This document shows, piece by piece, positions 26,380 through 39,527 of a stretch of DNA of 64,000 nt. This stretch comes from Bigelowiella natans CCMP2755 (taxonomy: Eukaryota; Cercozoa; Chlorarachniophyceae). The notes beneath the pieces were generated by a model. That model did no database searches. It was given only the letters and a program-made list of their open reading frames with translations, and was not told the origin of the DNA. Each line of letters starts with the position of its first letter. The stretch's first letter is position 1. Both the position numbers and the translations under genes were made by a program. The DNA lies in NCBI GenBank assembly GCA_000320545.1, contig ADNK01000872.1:27480-91479 (forward strand). Reading direction: 5' to 3'.

Positions 26380-27560
26380 TTGAGCGTCATGCAGTCGATG
26401 TTGATCCCCAATGCTTCAATGTTTCACTCACACAAGCACTAGCCAGACAGCACCTGATCGTCCTGTCAGTGTTGTCAGGTGTGGAACGCCAGAATGCACA
26501 CTGTGTGAAGAAGTGTGCTAGTGTGTGCTAGCAATGCTAGAATGTGCCAATTGTTCTGCTAGTCTGGTCCAGTGGTGTTGAACGGCGATCGCATCAGTCG
26601 TGAAAACACGAACGTTGTCACATCAGTCTAGCAGTGCGTGTTCGCTCTAGCGCTGCAAGTCCACCGAAAGTGATTGATGAGCACTTTGTGCAAATCACGC
26701 CAGCGTGGCGCACGTGCGCGCACGCGCAGACCACAACGTCATTCATTGCATGCATTGTGAATTGCAGAGCACAGCAATCTAGCAATGGCACGTGCACGCT
26801 GTGACGCACATGTCATGTGCATTGATGTCACATGTCTGTCATGAGTGTGCTTGTGCTCATCATGGACACAGTAATAACATGTGTGCATCACACATGTGAC
26901 ATCACATGTCCATCATGTGACCTGCAAGACACTCCGATCCAGCACTGCTAGACTGCTAGACTGCTAGACTGCTAGACTGTGCATGTCTGCTAGTCAGGCC
27001 TACTAGCTGCTAACAGCGCTAGAGCGTGCGCTGTGAACAGAACTCCAGCATGTCACATAGATGTGCCGCACGCTCTGTTAGCGCTGTGAGGCATGAGGCA
27101 CCCGCTTGTCTACGTGTCCTCAGCACGCGGATGCATCATGAGCTAGATGGCCGCACAGCAGTCTAGCCTAGTTGCAGTGCCACGATGTGCACACACCTAA
27201 ATCTAGACATGCATCTAGGCAGGCATGCACATGTGTCACACCGCACAACCCAAAATTTCACTGCCTAGTTAGTGCAGCAAATTTAGCACTAGAGCAAGTC
27301 GCGTCGCATGGTACACGCTGCTGCCCTTCATATCACATCACCCATGCACATTTATCATCACGATCACACACATTGCATCGCTGGCACGCGAACCCTACCC
27401 AAATTTATCAATAATAAAACTCCAAATGACAACCAGCAAATTCCTTGGTAGTAACTCATAGTGTATCGTGTTAACTAGAAAAATCGACGACCAACTTACA
27501 TGCAGACACGCACACGCTCGTCATGTACACAAATATAACACATATCCAAGTAAGGTGCAT
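26380..27560. other. Palindrome-rich intergenic island E (tandem gap)
   Basis: The largest island, between the 5' side of COMMD1 (-) and the 3' end of AP-1 mu (-). 26941-27000 alone contains five CTAG, in an 8-bp tandem repeat (unit CTGCTAGA, about four copies, 26945-26979). TGTGACATCACATGT-type inverted repeats lie near 26880-26925. Upstream, 26245-26310 has tetranucleotide TTTC and ATTC runs. ORFs inside are short and composition-driven. Confidence 0.7.
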
Positions 27561-27634
27561 TTTTAAGGTGTATCGTAACACTCAAATAAAATCGGGATAT
27601 TTTTTGGCCTTAAAAGCTGTCCGTGGCAACATCA

Positions 27635-29590
27635 TTACTGCATGCGAACTTGATAGTCTCCATTTTGGGTAATGTATCGGACCTGATTTATTAGTTTATA
27701 CTGATGATCCAGGGTCATCCTTCAAATTGTTACATTTTAATACCCATGGCAAAGCGTGATATCCACTCTTCTCAGTAATCTTTAAATATCGAACTTGGAT
27801 GCCAGATACAGTGAAGTATGGAATTTCAAATCTAATATTTACCAATATTAATCTGAGTCTGCTTGAGAAAACAAAAAATTGAATGATGACATACTTGACA
27901 TTGATCGGCTTCTTCAAAGCCGCTTCACTTTCTTCAGATTGAATACTAGGTAGTCCAAAATGAGCTGCAAACCACCAAGTCAGTCATTGAACATCAGAAT
28001 ATCAATATGTCTCACCCCGCATCATGTATTGTTTTTGTCCTGGAAATTGTTTGATTTTCCACTTGAAACAGCTTTCTTCAGGTGTATATTCCACTTTCCC
28101 AACGCTAGTTTTAAAGCTCGGTGAGTCCTGCAAAATAATATGCGATGACAATGCCGAACCTGGCCGTGTTAATTTATGTAACACAATATTACCGCATCTT
28201 CGGGAACAGCAACTATGATTTCAACATTGTTTGCATTGCTCCGACGCTTGAAGTTGGACTTTGCCTTAACAAGAAATTCTACTCTAGAACTCTTATGCGA
28301 CTCAACCTGCGCCTCAATCCAGATTAACGGACGGACCTAACTCGACAATATGATAATATGATCTTCCAAATTGTAACCCTGAGAAGAAAGGAGTTGCAAA
28401 AATTCACAAACCTTAGTTGTAAGCCTGTATTGCATGAAATCAAAAGGTCCATCTGGAGGAATGAAGGAAATAGTTCTATTGCTTTCAAAACGGCTGAGGC
28501 GAACGCATTGGTGGAATCGAATATCGTCCATCTCAACGCTCTTTCCTCTGGTTCTGCCTCTGTTTTGCATAAGAATCTTGTCGTTCAAGCCCAGTTTCAA
28601 CTCTGGCATTCCACTGAGATAGGACTTCATTTTGACCGTTCCCATGATTTCAGAGTGCAATACAGTCCCATTGGAAGCAACCTAAAACGTCATAAGATCT
28701 TTTCTGAGTTTTCGTTGTATTCGAAAATTTTGATAAATACCAGTAGATTCAGTTTCTCTATAACGTCGAGGAAGATTTCATTCTTCTTGTGTTTGATGCC
28801 TTCAGCTCTCCAGGGTGTGGCTCCCGTCAACATGCCCGTCACGTTCTCGGCCAACTTCTTTTTCTCAACTTTGTGTGCCTCTCCAGCCTGGATGAAAGTC
28901 TTCAACGTTTTTGTGTTGGTAGCCTGAATATCATTAAATGCGGATGGTTCGTCAAGGGGGTGATTACAGTGATCGTTTAGCATTCTGCCTGACCTGGGGA
29001 TATCCAAAGTCCATCATCTCGTCCAAAAGTTCGTAGATTATCACGAAATTATCTTTGATACTTTCCTCTTCCAATTCGTTGAAGTAGTCTTTCAATACAG
29101 ATACCACTAGGTAAAGGAAGTTCAGTATAACCTGCCAATTGGAGAGCCTCAGACACATTAAAATCGAGCAGAGAGGAAAATTGTTACCATAACGTTCGCG
29201 TTCTTATTTGTAACTGCCATAATGTAGAGCGAGTTGTACTTGATATACACATAAGTGTATGGACCCTGGACAGAATTTCGCAATGTGTTAAAATATTTCG
29301 GTGCAACTTAAGTTTCGCTTTGGCGGGGATAACCTCTTGAAATACTGGCTTCATATCGTTCTCATCATCTGTGAGAACTCTCCTGGTGAAGTGCTCAGCA
29401 ACTGACATGGAAACATCTGCACGATAATTTCGCGATAAAAGGACCTAGTATGATAGATAAATAAACAGACAATAGGGTTTCACTCACTGGACAACCGATT
29501 CAATTTATTATTGTCCACACAAAATGGTAGCGTTCAGACGGAGCAAATAACCTTTCCTTTAGCATCGATGAAGAATATTCCGGAGGCCAT
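27635..29590 (-). CDS. AP1M: AP-1 clathrin adaptor complex subunit mu
   Basis: Cargo-binding medium chain of the trans-Golgi/endosome AP-1 complex. Eleven exons: 29590-29552, 29444-29334, 29265-29188, 29131-28994, 28923-28741, 28681-28412, 28336-28193, 28127-28016, 27964-27895, 27831-27744, 27682-27635. They sum to 426 residues with consistent phases; animal AP1M1 is 423. The N-terminal longin-like domain starts MASGIFFIDAKGK. Then come YFNELEEESIKDNFVIIYEL, LLDEMMDFGYPQ, the linker and the mu homology domain (TPWRAEGIKHKKNEIFLDVI, RFHQCVRLSRFE, ISFIPPDGPFDFMQYRL, FEIPYFTVSGIQVRYLKI). The C-terminus VRYITQNGDYQVRMQ is the AP-1 type ending, which argues against AP-2, AP-3 and delta-COP. Confidence 0.96.
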
Positions 29591-30073
29591 TTTCAGATTG
29601 GTATTCTGTCTTGATGTATACTATTTTTACCCTGCCAATTTAAATTAGTCAGTGGTCAGTTTCTTTTTTCTGTATTCCTTTTGTTTGATGTTCTAAATGT
29701 TTAATAGGTGGTGATGGATTTACCGGCTGCTCTGCTCTTGCTGTTTCCAGTTGAGTGATGAGTGTGACTGTAAGACCAGATGTCCCTTTTATTCTCCTCA
29801 AAGGTATTCTTCTTTTACTCTTTCTCTACACACCTGGAGATGATATCACCTTGCTATGTAGTTGCTTTTGAGACTGATGATGAATGATATTGCCTGTGAG
29901 CTGCTACGACTTTACGCAACATTCAGCCTGGCTACGAGGAGGTTCTCCTCTCAAATTAGGCCATATCACTTATCAAAGGACCAAAATCTCCTTCATTAAT
30001 TAGTATTACTGCGAAAATCGCTAAATATCGGTTTTCATGGGTACTCTCTGACGATATACGCTTGTAAGTGAAT
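29591..30073. promoter_or_regulatory. Divergent promoter gap, AP-1 mu / E1-like
   Basis: About 480 bp between two start codons pointing away from each other, so it must contain both promoters. I find no CTAG and a single CATG in it, in contrast to the convergent gaps. No TATA-like box can be assigned with confidence. Confidence 0.5.
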
Positions 30074-32645
30074 ATGTTTCCAAAACTCCTGATAAACATG
30101 GAAGACGGCAAGGGAGCCTACAGCAAGACGACGTCGAACTCTACGCACCATTCATCATCAGTGCTACGCCATGTCCTCGTTGTTGGTGGGGGCGGACTAG
30201 CCTCCGAGATTCTTCTGCATATAGTTGGCGCCAATCCCCGGAGCATCACAATATTCGATAATTCGAAAGTGACAATCCGAGATCTTGCTTGCAACTCTCT
30301 TCTCCACCACTCAGACCTTGGTGCGAGGCGCTCGGAGGTTCTTGTAGCAAGACTTAAGGAGATATCAATTGCAAGTACATACTTTAGCGCACATGTCGGT
30401 GACCTGTGCTATGAATTCCTTCTCAATTTCGATGTTGTGATAATGGCCGGCTCATTCTCGAGGAGCGAACTAGAGCGTGTCAATTCATTCTGCCGACATC
30501 GCCGAAAGATCGATTCTCAGGGGAAAATTATGGAGAGTCCAATCAGTTTTATTGCAGCTGATACACGAGGAGTCATGGGTTATGTGATGGTCGATTTTGG
30601 AAACATCTTCCACGTTCCCTACCCTATGGCATTTCACGAAAATTTTGAGACCGAAGTGCTTTCGATCGAGGAGGAGGAGAAGGGTAAGGATAAATTTATT
30701 TTGACAACTAAGGACAATTTCCCAGTAAATATGAAGTCGGGGGATAAAGTTCTCTTGATAAACATGCAAGAAGAAGTTCGTGGTCTAGACGGGAAGGTAG
30801 TCTCAGTTGAGCTTCTCTCAAATAGAACGGCGCGATTCCACACGACCTCTATCAAGTTGTTATCATCTGGTTCGAAGAAAGTCTTTGGAGTTCTTCGATA
30901 TCAGAAAGACCCAGTATCTTTGAAATTCAACTCTATTAGGAGAAGATGGCGGGCTGGAATTGGGTTGAAAGAGAAATCTGCTCAGGTCCAACTTGCATAT
31001 CAAGCAGTCCTGGCATTTGAGCATAACACGAATAGAAAGCCAGCACGTTCACAGTATCCTGATGCCAAGAGAGTTCTGAATCTCGCAGAAAAACTGAATG
31101 ATAGACAGAGACGTGTGGCAATGGGAAGAGCCGGGGTTGGGGTTATTGATGAGAACGTAATCCAAAGCCTTTCACTTCTGTCTGGAGTGGAGATGTCTTC
31201 TATGTGCTCAATTGTAGCCGCACTAGCAGCAGGGGCACTCATCAAATTCAAAAAAGGATTAAAACCGCCCATCTCCGACGCCTACATTCACTACATGGAG
31301 TGTCTCCCCTCAAATTTCGTGAGTAAATTTAAAGGAAGTACTAAGGGTGAAAAAGCAGGAGGAGGAGGCGACATGAAGGAATCCACAATACTTCAACCTC
31401 CTCCTCAACCAGAACAACAAAATCCTAATGATCAAGTCAGCTTGGAAGATCATGTTGCCAGTCATCGTGAAGGGAAAAGGCCAGAGAAAAAAAAGAAGGC
31501 TGATGATGCTTCCTCTTCTCTCGATGATGATGGGAAAGTAAAGGAGGCTGAGTTTGGAGTCTTTCTAGTCGTTGCAGAAGAATCTATTCCAGTCTATTCT
31601 TTACCATCATTTGATGCTCCTAGAGCAGAGAGAGGAGGAGGAGGAGGAGGAAAAACTATAAATGCAGGTGAAATTATCGAAGCAAGCCCAGTCGCCGGCA
31701 CAAGTTGGGTAAAGCATATGCAAGAGAAGAGGTACCTGCCGTCGGTAATTAATGGAAAGAAGGTTCTACTAAAGCTACAGGACATGGACAGTGCTGAGAA
31801 GCGAAGGAATCAAACGATTTGCCAGAAGGGGAGTGAGCCTTTTGGATTAGATGTGCAGCAGCAACTTGGTCAACTACGGGTCCTTGTCATCGGAAATGGA
31901 ACTCCAGCGTATTGCATCTTGAAAGAGCTCTCGAGAATTGGGGTTGGAACCAACAAAGAGGGCGGAGGAGGGATAGTGGTAGCGGATTTTATGCAAGAGC
32001 ATAACCTTAGGTATTGGTGGAGTCATCATTATCATCATCATCATCGTCGTCATAGTAGTACTACAAATTCTGGTGGTGGTGGTGGCGGTGGTGGCGGAGG
32101 TTGTGTTAGTAGTGGTAGTAGTAGTAGTAGTAGTTGTAGTAGTAGCAGCAGAACCAGTAGTAGTAGTCCTCCTGTTAGTAGTGCGGCTATATTCCTACAA
32201 CGTGCCGTGGAGCTGCTGCCAAGTTCTGCAAATATAAAGGTACAATGTTAATAATTATAACTAGTAATTGTAATACGTTATCATCCGACGAATTCATGTG
32301 GTAAGGAGGTATTTAGATCTTGTCATCATTTATGCGTTTTTCTCTAATTCATTACCTCTTTCTTTCTCGTTCAGGTGTCATCACTTGCATGTGCGTTGGC
32401 GTCGTCGCATGGTCAATCGAGTAGTTACGATGTTGTAATCGGGGCATTTGGAGAAGTAGAAGAGATGAATCCCATGGATGAAATTACTCTGCTATGGTTA
32501 TCACACGGTGTAAATCAACTTGCATCCAAACTTACAATGATGCTCAAGGTTGACCATACAGGAACATCTGCACTCATAGATCTTCGAGGAGGAGGGGGAG
32601 GAGAAGGAGGGGGAACAAGGAAGAAGGAGAAGCTCAATGATGAAG

Positions 32646-32676
<31 letters not shown>

Positions 32677-33047
32677 AGCAACAACAACAACAACAACGTC
32701 AACGTCTGTGCTGGGATCCATGTGGAGTACGGCATATTGTCCATCCTCCCTGATGGATTGTCTTTCCTTCGCATGTGGACAGCACAATAAACTCTTCTTC
32801 TCAGGCCCAGCTGCTGCAAGACGCTGCGTAGTGGATGGCCTTAGTACCGCACTTGGATGTGAATTATTACCTAAAAATGCTAATTATGACTACGGCAACA
32901 AGGTGAAAGATTCGAATGGGGAGGAGAAGGAGGAGGAGGGTAGAGGAGGAGGAGGAGGATCAGATAGTAAATCACACGATGATGGTGATAAAAAAGATCA
33001 AGAAGACGAGGTCAAGAAGCAGGAGAAGAAGAGTAAAGAAAAATATG

Positions 33048-33082
<35 letters not shown>

Positions 33083-34705
33083 CTGGTCGTAAGTCAGATG
33101 AAGCAATGCTTGGAGATACTACAACGCCACAAGCGCCTGACGTCCTTCTCAGCATGTATTAAGGAAGCTGTGTCAATATCTGGACAACTGTTTATTTCAG
33201 GAGTTGTAGCGTCTAGAAAATCTCTGTCAAAAGTATTTTTCAGTGACGTGCAGATGTTTAGCTGGAGGGCTGGTATGGCCAAAGAAGTTCATATCAATGT
33301 GGGTGATAACAATAACAATAACAATAATACTGCCCAGAAACATCATTGTGCCGAAGGTAATAAAGAAGAAAAGAAGGAAAATACCAGTAGCAGCAGCAGC
33401 AGCATTTTTGGTAGGGTTCCTTGGTCTATAGTGATGGCTCTTGAGTTCCCAGCGACGACTTTGAGGGGGAAAGGAGCAGCAGTAGCATGGTTGATGACAT
33501 TTGGTCAACAAGAGCAGGGGGGGCTCCAGTGTCTTCTAGAAAACGAGGAGTACCTTGTTATTGGATGTTGGGGTGGAGGCAAGATTCGGCATAAATTAAA
33601 TGCAACGACAAAGAAGAAGAAGGGCCAAAAATATTCAATCACTTGTACTTGGGATGGCAAGTCATTCTCTCTTTATGTCAACGGCGAACATGTAGAGAGC
33701 AAGGAAGAAGGTATGGCTTTTAATTTAAGGTCATCTCTCCTCACAATCTGCACAGCTCCTAACCTGAAAGAAGCTGCATGCCGAGCAGCATGTACACAGC
33801 ATGTAAGAGTTTTAAAACGATGTCTCTCGCCATCCGAAGCAATAAAGGCCCATAGAATTGCACATATACGTTGGCCTTGCTTCTCAAGCATTACCCCTTT
33901 AGAGAAACCTAGTCCCAAGGATGATGATGATCCCATCCTTTATGATTTTATCATGTCTACTGCGAGGCTGCTCTCTTACGTTCATCACGTCAACACACCT
34001 GGTGATAAGGAACAGTTTAAAACTGGAGATGAAGTAAAGCAGCTTATCAAAGATATTTTAAAGGAAGAACAGGATAACTGCACTAATACTGATTCTACTC
34101 AAGAAGAAAATGATGTCGATTCTCCAGAGCTTAGCCCCATAGTATGTGCGCTAAGTAATTCTTCATTGTCCGAAGAAAACCAACAAAAAATTGAAACCCG
34201 ATTAAACCAAATTTCCAAGACTTCTAGTGATATGATAGCATCTTTGACAGACATCTTAGATGACACGAATAAGACACTTACCAGTCAGAAGAAGGTATCG
34301 TCGGCATCATTATCTTCTAGCTCAAATGCTTCGGTGAAGCTCCAAGAATGCAATGAAGAAGAAAATAGCTGCTCAGACGGCAAATCCATTCTCAAATCCC
34401 TCGATTTTTTAGATCCAGATACGCGGGAATTGCAAGCTAGGTTTGTTGCATCTGCTGCAAATCTTCGCGCCAGGAATTTTGGCCTGGGATGTATTGAAAC
34501 AGAGAAATTAATATGTTTCTTTGAGGGATTAAATGGCCCTGTTCCAGCTGCAGCAGGGGCGGCAGGTATGGCAACTATGAAACTGGTTGAGATTGCTGCC
34601 AAGATCTCTGCTAGAGATGATGATGATTATGAAGAAGAGAAGGAGGATGATGCCATCCTTAGTCCCACTTCGTCGCTCACTCACACATTAAGCCTAGTGA
34701 CATAG
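30074..34705 (+). CDS. Degenerate ubiquitin E1-like protein with SH3b and LamG insertions
   Basis: Two exons (30074-32239, 32375-34705; phase 0) give about 1498 residues, against about 1050 for UBA1. E1 landmarks occur in UBA1 order. Near residue 33 is the inactive adenylation half (RHVLVVGGGGLASEIL). IAADTRGVMGYVMVDFG and a first-catalytic-half-like beta domain (about 209-275) follow, then CSIVAALAAGALIKF and YIHYMECLP (about 380-415). The second adenylation half starts FGLDVQQQLGQLRVLVIGNG (about 588). Its C-terminal part is ARFVASAANLRARNFGLG and AAGMATMKLVEIAAKI (about 1400-1466). Insertions: an SH3b-like domain (about 493-572) and a LamG/concanavalin-like jelly roll (about 1070-1220; YSITCTWDGKSFSLYVNGEH, RVLKRCLSPSEA). 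The Cys-loop motif is replaced, the nucleotide-binding DNVDAR is lost, and the protein ends without the C-terminal ubiquitin-fold domain. Probably a pseudoenzyme; function unknown. Confidence 0.75.
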
Positions 34706-34739
34706 ATTGAAGAAAACATCCATCTAATCAGGGACCTGG

Positions 34740-35300
34740 TACGGTCAACGTACGTGGAAATCCGCAAGCACAGCATGCACATGCATACTAGCATAGCATG
34801 TGAGACATCGTCTGCAGATCGCGCCATACTAGCATAAATCACACGTAAGAAATGCTACTGGCTCGGTCGCATGCATCATCATGCAATTAAAGCGCACGAG
34901 TTCTGGACTGAGCTTTGTTAAGCCGAATGAACCCGCGCGCACATGTGCACGTGCTGCGCGTGCGTACGGTCGTCTCTGCTATAGGTCAAGCCAGCTGTGG
35001 ATACATCGTCATGCAAACAATGCACATGCATCGCTAAGGCAATATCATGATAGCATGTGCTTGAAAGGCATATCATATTAGAAGCGTAAACGACACGAGT
35101 GCGCTAAATGCATCCTAGCTAGTTGCATAGAAATGACAAATCTACGCCATTGCTGATGGATCGATTGCAGCAATCGCTACGTGTTCTAGATTTGCCTACA
35201 TGCATGTTGCTCTAGTGCTAGCCGGCGACTCAAGCGTGTCAAAATGCGTGTGCATACATATAGGTATCAAAATGCATAAGCAAACTAGCAAAGCACACAT
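34740..35300. other. Palindrome-rich intergenic island F (convergent gap)
   Basis: Between the E1-like gene (+) and beta-COP (-). Rich in GCATGCACATGCATACTAGCATAGCATG-like alternation of CATG and CTAG words, plus GCGCGCACATGTGCACGTG palindromes near 34935. No gene seen. Confidence 0.7.
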
Positions 35301-35444
35301 ATTTATTTTTGTTAATTTATATCGGCATTCGTATGATTTCATTAGTCTGCGCTATGGTAATAAGGAGCTCCAAAAACCTTCCCAGCAGCATACTAGTTTC
35401 GATCTGTTTGGTGACTGACAACTATCCTTCATTGCTTCTAAGAG

Positions 35445-37324
35445 TTAGTTGCGGCTGTTGCCAATGTTCTCATCCGAAGTTCGCTGGTTGGAAGTGATCT
35501 TATCTCCAAGTGACAGAGCTACTCCCTGTGTTTTGCTGCGAATGCGAACATACCCGGTGATCTTTTTGGATGAGGGGTTCTGCTCAACACTAAGGTTCAA
35601 CAAGGCATCCTCACCGAATATGCTGCATGCATACAAGTTTGCAGCGAGAAAACCGCACTCACGATAGTGGTCAATGTCAGGTGTGAGGCATTTCATATTC
35701 GTGATCTTGACGATGTGGTTGAGGTACTCTGTGAGATCCATAAAATCGGTGTTGACTGATACCTTGTTCTCCCACTCAAATTCAGCCCACATTGATCGAA
35801 ACTCAGTGTCTGTACATGCTGCAGGATGTATGTAGTCCATAATATCCATGTGAATAGAATTGAGAACCACAATCTTTTTGTCCACTCCCTTGGAGGTAGA
35901 GTACACTATATTTCCAAATATTACACCTGACTCGGTGGAGGATACTTTGATCGAGACGTTAATTGTTTTGGAAGCGTTTGGACCGATTGTATGCTCTTGA
36001 ATACGATCAGAGATCTTGAGGTCACCAGACGTATTCAGCTCTACAGTGAGATTCTGTAGAGACTCAGATGTTTGATTGACGACTAGGATATCAAGGAGAA
36101 TGTCGTAATCCAGGACGGTGAGATATGCTTCCGCATAGACGCTGTCCGCAAATCCCGTCAATTGATACACTCTTGAGAGCTTAGAGTTGATATCCAGTGT
36201 GGATGAGTCAGATCCCACAGCTTTTTTAACGTCGGCTGAATCTTGATCAACATCATAGAGCTCCTTTTCAGCCATAAGTTGCCGGATGGCAATAACATTA
36301 TCCACATCCTTATGGTCCTCCATATCATCGTTATCTTCGGTATTATTTTCAACTTTCTTGACGTGATCAAGCATGCCCTTGAAACTAGTACGGCATTTAG
36401 CAAGAAAAGCCTTCTGCACCTTCTCTGGGTATAGCAAAGCGTGTATGCACGTCAACACTCGCTGCCTGGAGTCTCTGTCAAGTTTGTTCTTCACTGGGCC
36501 ATAGTTCTCCCCAATTCGTAGTAGAGAGGAAAGGATCAGTAAGCTCTTTCCTATCTGACCGTTAGAGGCCATCGTTCCAAAACCACGCATACTGGCAAAT
36601 CGAAGAGTCATTTTGGCGATTGTAGAGGCTAGGCATGCAACCAAGAATGAGTCGCCATTAAGCAGCAGAGCACGTAACTTTGTTTCCTCCTCCTCGTTGT
36701 CAATGTCTTCTTCCTCCTTCATATCAGTAGCATCAAGAGATGTAATAGTAGAACTAGCGTACGTGCCATCAGCCAGGACCTTCGATTTACCTTCATCCTT
36801 TTCCTTCTCTTTTCCTTCTTTGATGTCTCCATCATCATCATCATCGTCGTTACTCTTTCCTTGTTTCTGTTGTTGCAGTAGTCTTCTTTTGGGAATAAGC
36901 GGCAAAGGCCCAACCAAATCACGTACTGTCAGCAGAGCTTGATCAAGTACTTTTCTTTCTTCAGCATACTCTCCCAGGATCCAAAGAGCGACACGATAAA
37001 CTTCCGATGAACGAATCTCGTCAAACTGTTCCAGGAGTCTCTCCAAGATTTCAACCCTCAGCTTAGGGTACTCTTCTACAATATGTCGTACAAATATCAC
37101 AACATCTTTCGCACCTGCTTGGTGGTCATCTCCAACATAGTTCATAAGGAGACGTACGACACTAGGAACAACTTCAGGAAACTTTACAGCACATCGATGC
37201 AGAGAATCTACAAGAATCTTTCTGTACTCAAGGCTGTCATCGTGACTGGGGGAGTCGGTTTTTAGTAATTCTTTCTTGAGCACTCCCACAACAGATTGTA
37301 CATTACGAGGGGAGAGCAACCTAT

Positions 37325-37355
<31 letters not shown>

Positions 37356-37985
37356 TGAACCGCATGAAGCAGAATGACAGAGACACACACATAGAGAGAG
37401 GAGGAGACTGCTAGAGTCGTCTCGTCAAGTGTACTCAAGATACATACCGCATGCAAAGATCCAATGTTTTCCTTCTAATGTCATTGTTGGGAGTCGTGAG
37501 CGATCGAAGCACATCCATCACCTTTTGGGAAAAACATCAAGAAATCAAGAAAGAGACGGTTTGGTGAATTTATTAGCTGGTGATTGCTTAAGTAAGTATT
37601 ATGTTGTATTGTTGATAGATATAGGAGAGATAAAAAAAAGGACGAGAGAGACTTTCTCCCTCCTCCTTAATGCCTAGTATCGTTACTATTACTATTATTA
37701 TTTTATTATTATTATTATTATTATTATTATCATTATTTACCATGTCGGAGAGAACTGAAGAGTGCCTTTTCTTCAAGCTCTTGAGCCTTCCTAGAATGAT
37801 CAGTTTAACACTGCTGTCGCTTTCGGCTGTGAGAAGTCTCGTGTAGCTGATAATAGGGTGATAGTAATATGTACAGAAACAATAATAACATTAGTTTAGT
37901 AGTATTTTCGTGTAAGAACACATAACCATTAAAGTCGTTTAATGAAGAGTCTTGCAAATTGTTTTGTTAGCATTATATTATATGC

Positions 37986-38036
<51 letters not shown>

Positions 38037-39403
38037 ACGCGCTGACAGCACGGCGGACAGCAATGGGGGCTGCAGATAGAGAGATGAGGGTGTTTGCAGC
38101 TTCATATGCTACAGGGTTGGAGGGACATTCCTGAGATAGGAGAGAGAGGAAGTGGTTGTAATAATAATAATAATAATAATAACAATAATAATTAGTCGGA
38201 GGACGGGAAGAACAGCAGTCAGTGAGTTAATGGTTCTATTCTTATCATCATCATGGCAACCAACCAATCAATCAATGAATGACTCACACATTTCCCCACT
38301 CAAAATATCGATTCGACAAGATTAGCTGATTATCAGTGGATCACTGATGCAAACTATGTGTTGTTGTTGTTGTTGTTGTTGTTGGATAAACAACCGTCAA
38401 AGAGTATATGCAACGAAGATAACGCGATTTGACTTCAGCGAAAGCTTTAGTGCGGGAGACTTTACGAATCAACTCCAAAGCGACGAGTTGAAACGACTCT
38501 CCCAGTGACGGCAATTGGTCCAAGTTAGAGTACAAATATCTACACACACAAATAATTATGAATAATAATAACAAGAATAGGGAAGTCAGTGAGTTAGTCA
38601 GTCAGTCAGTCGTCTCTTACGCCATCGCCTTCTGCTCGGATGCATGGAAAAGCATTAAGAACGCATTGCGACGAGCTGCAGAATCGACCTGCAACACAAA
38701 CAACAACCACGAAGATATTATTATTACTACTATTGTTGTGATTAACAAAAAAGAGGATGGATTCCTCTCAAGAACACTAGTAGCATCATAAACTACCTCA
38801 GATTCGAGAATTTTTTCGATTAATTCAGGTGCGTCTGGAATGAGGTTTGGGAACTTTTCTTGAATATGGAAGACAGCCAATACAGCGTTCTTGCGTACAT
38901 ATCTAAGAAAACAAGAAGATAAGGAAAAAATATGATGATGATGATGATGATGATAGATAATAATAATGATGGTGATGATTCTCCCAAGTAGTAAGTTCTA
39001 CGAGTAAGAAGACGATGATATATGTTGATAAATTACGCGTTGCGATGTTCCAGGTTCGCAGTGATGGCAGGTATGAGACTTTGAAGGATATCAGCCTCCC
39101 GTAATTTGCACAGAAAGCGTAGTGTTGAGCCACGCACATATTCATTAGGATGAACGAGGTTTTTCTTCATCCCTTCACTGATGATGAGGGAGAGAGTTAA
39201 ACAGGAAGACTTCGAAGCATAACAAGAATGAACGAAGAGAAGCAAATTTACTAATATAATATCAGTGACAGAGTGTTATTTATTCATGTAGTAGTACCAC
39301 ACGAGAATCATCTCAGGTCGCAACTTCCCATCAGAGCCATACCTTGAATTCATGCAACCATCAGATTTTTTAATACTTTTATGAGAAACTGATTTTTTTG
39401 CTG

Positions 39404-39447
<44 letters not shown>

Positions 39448-39462
39448 ACGTTGATAAGAAAG

Positions 39463-39527
<65 letters not shown>

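Noticed and set aside
26161-27414. Several 60-85 codon ORFs in island E
   Set aside because: No splice context, no domain, and residue content follows CATG/CTAG word bias (His, Met, Ser, Cys).
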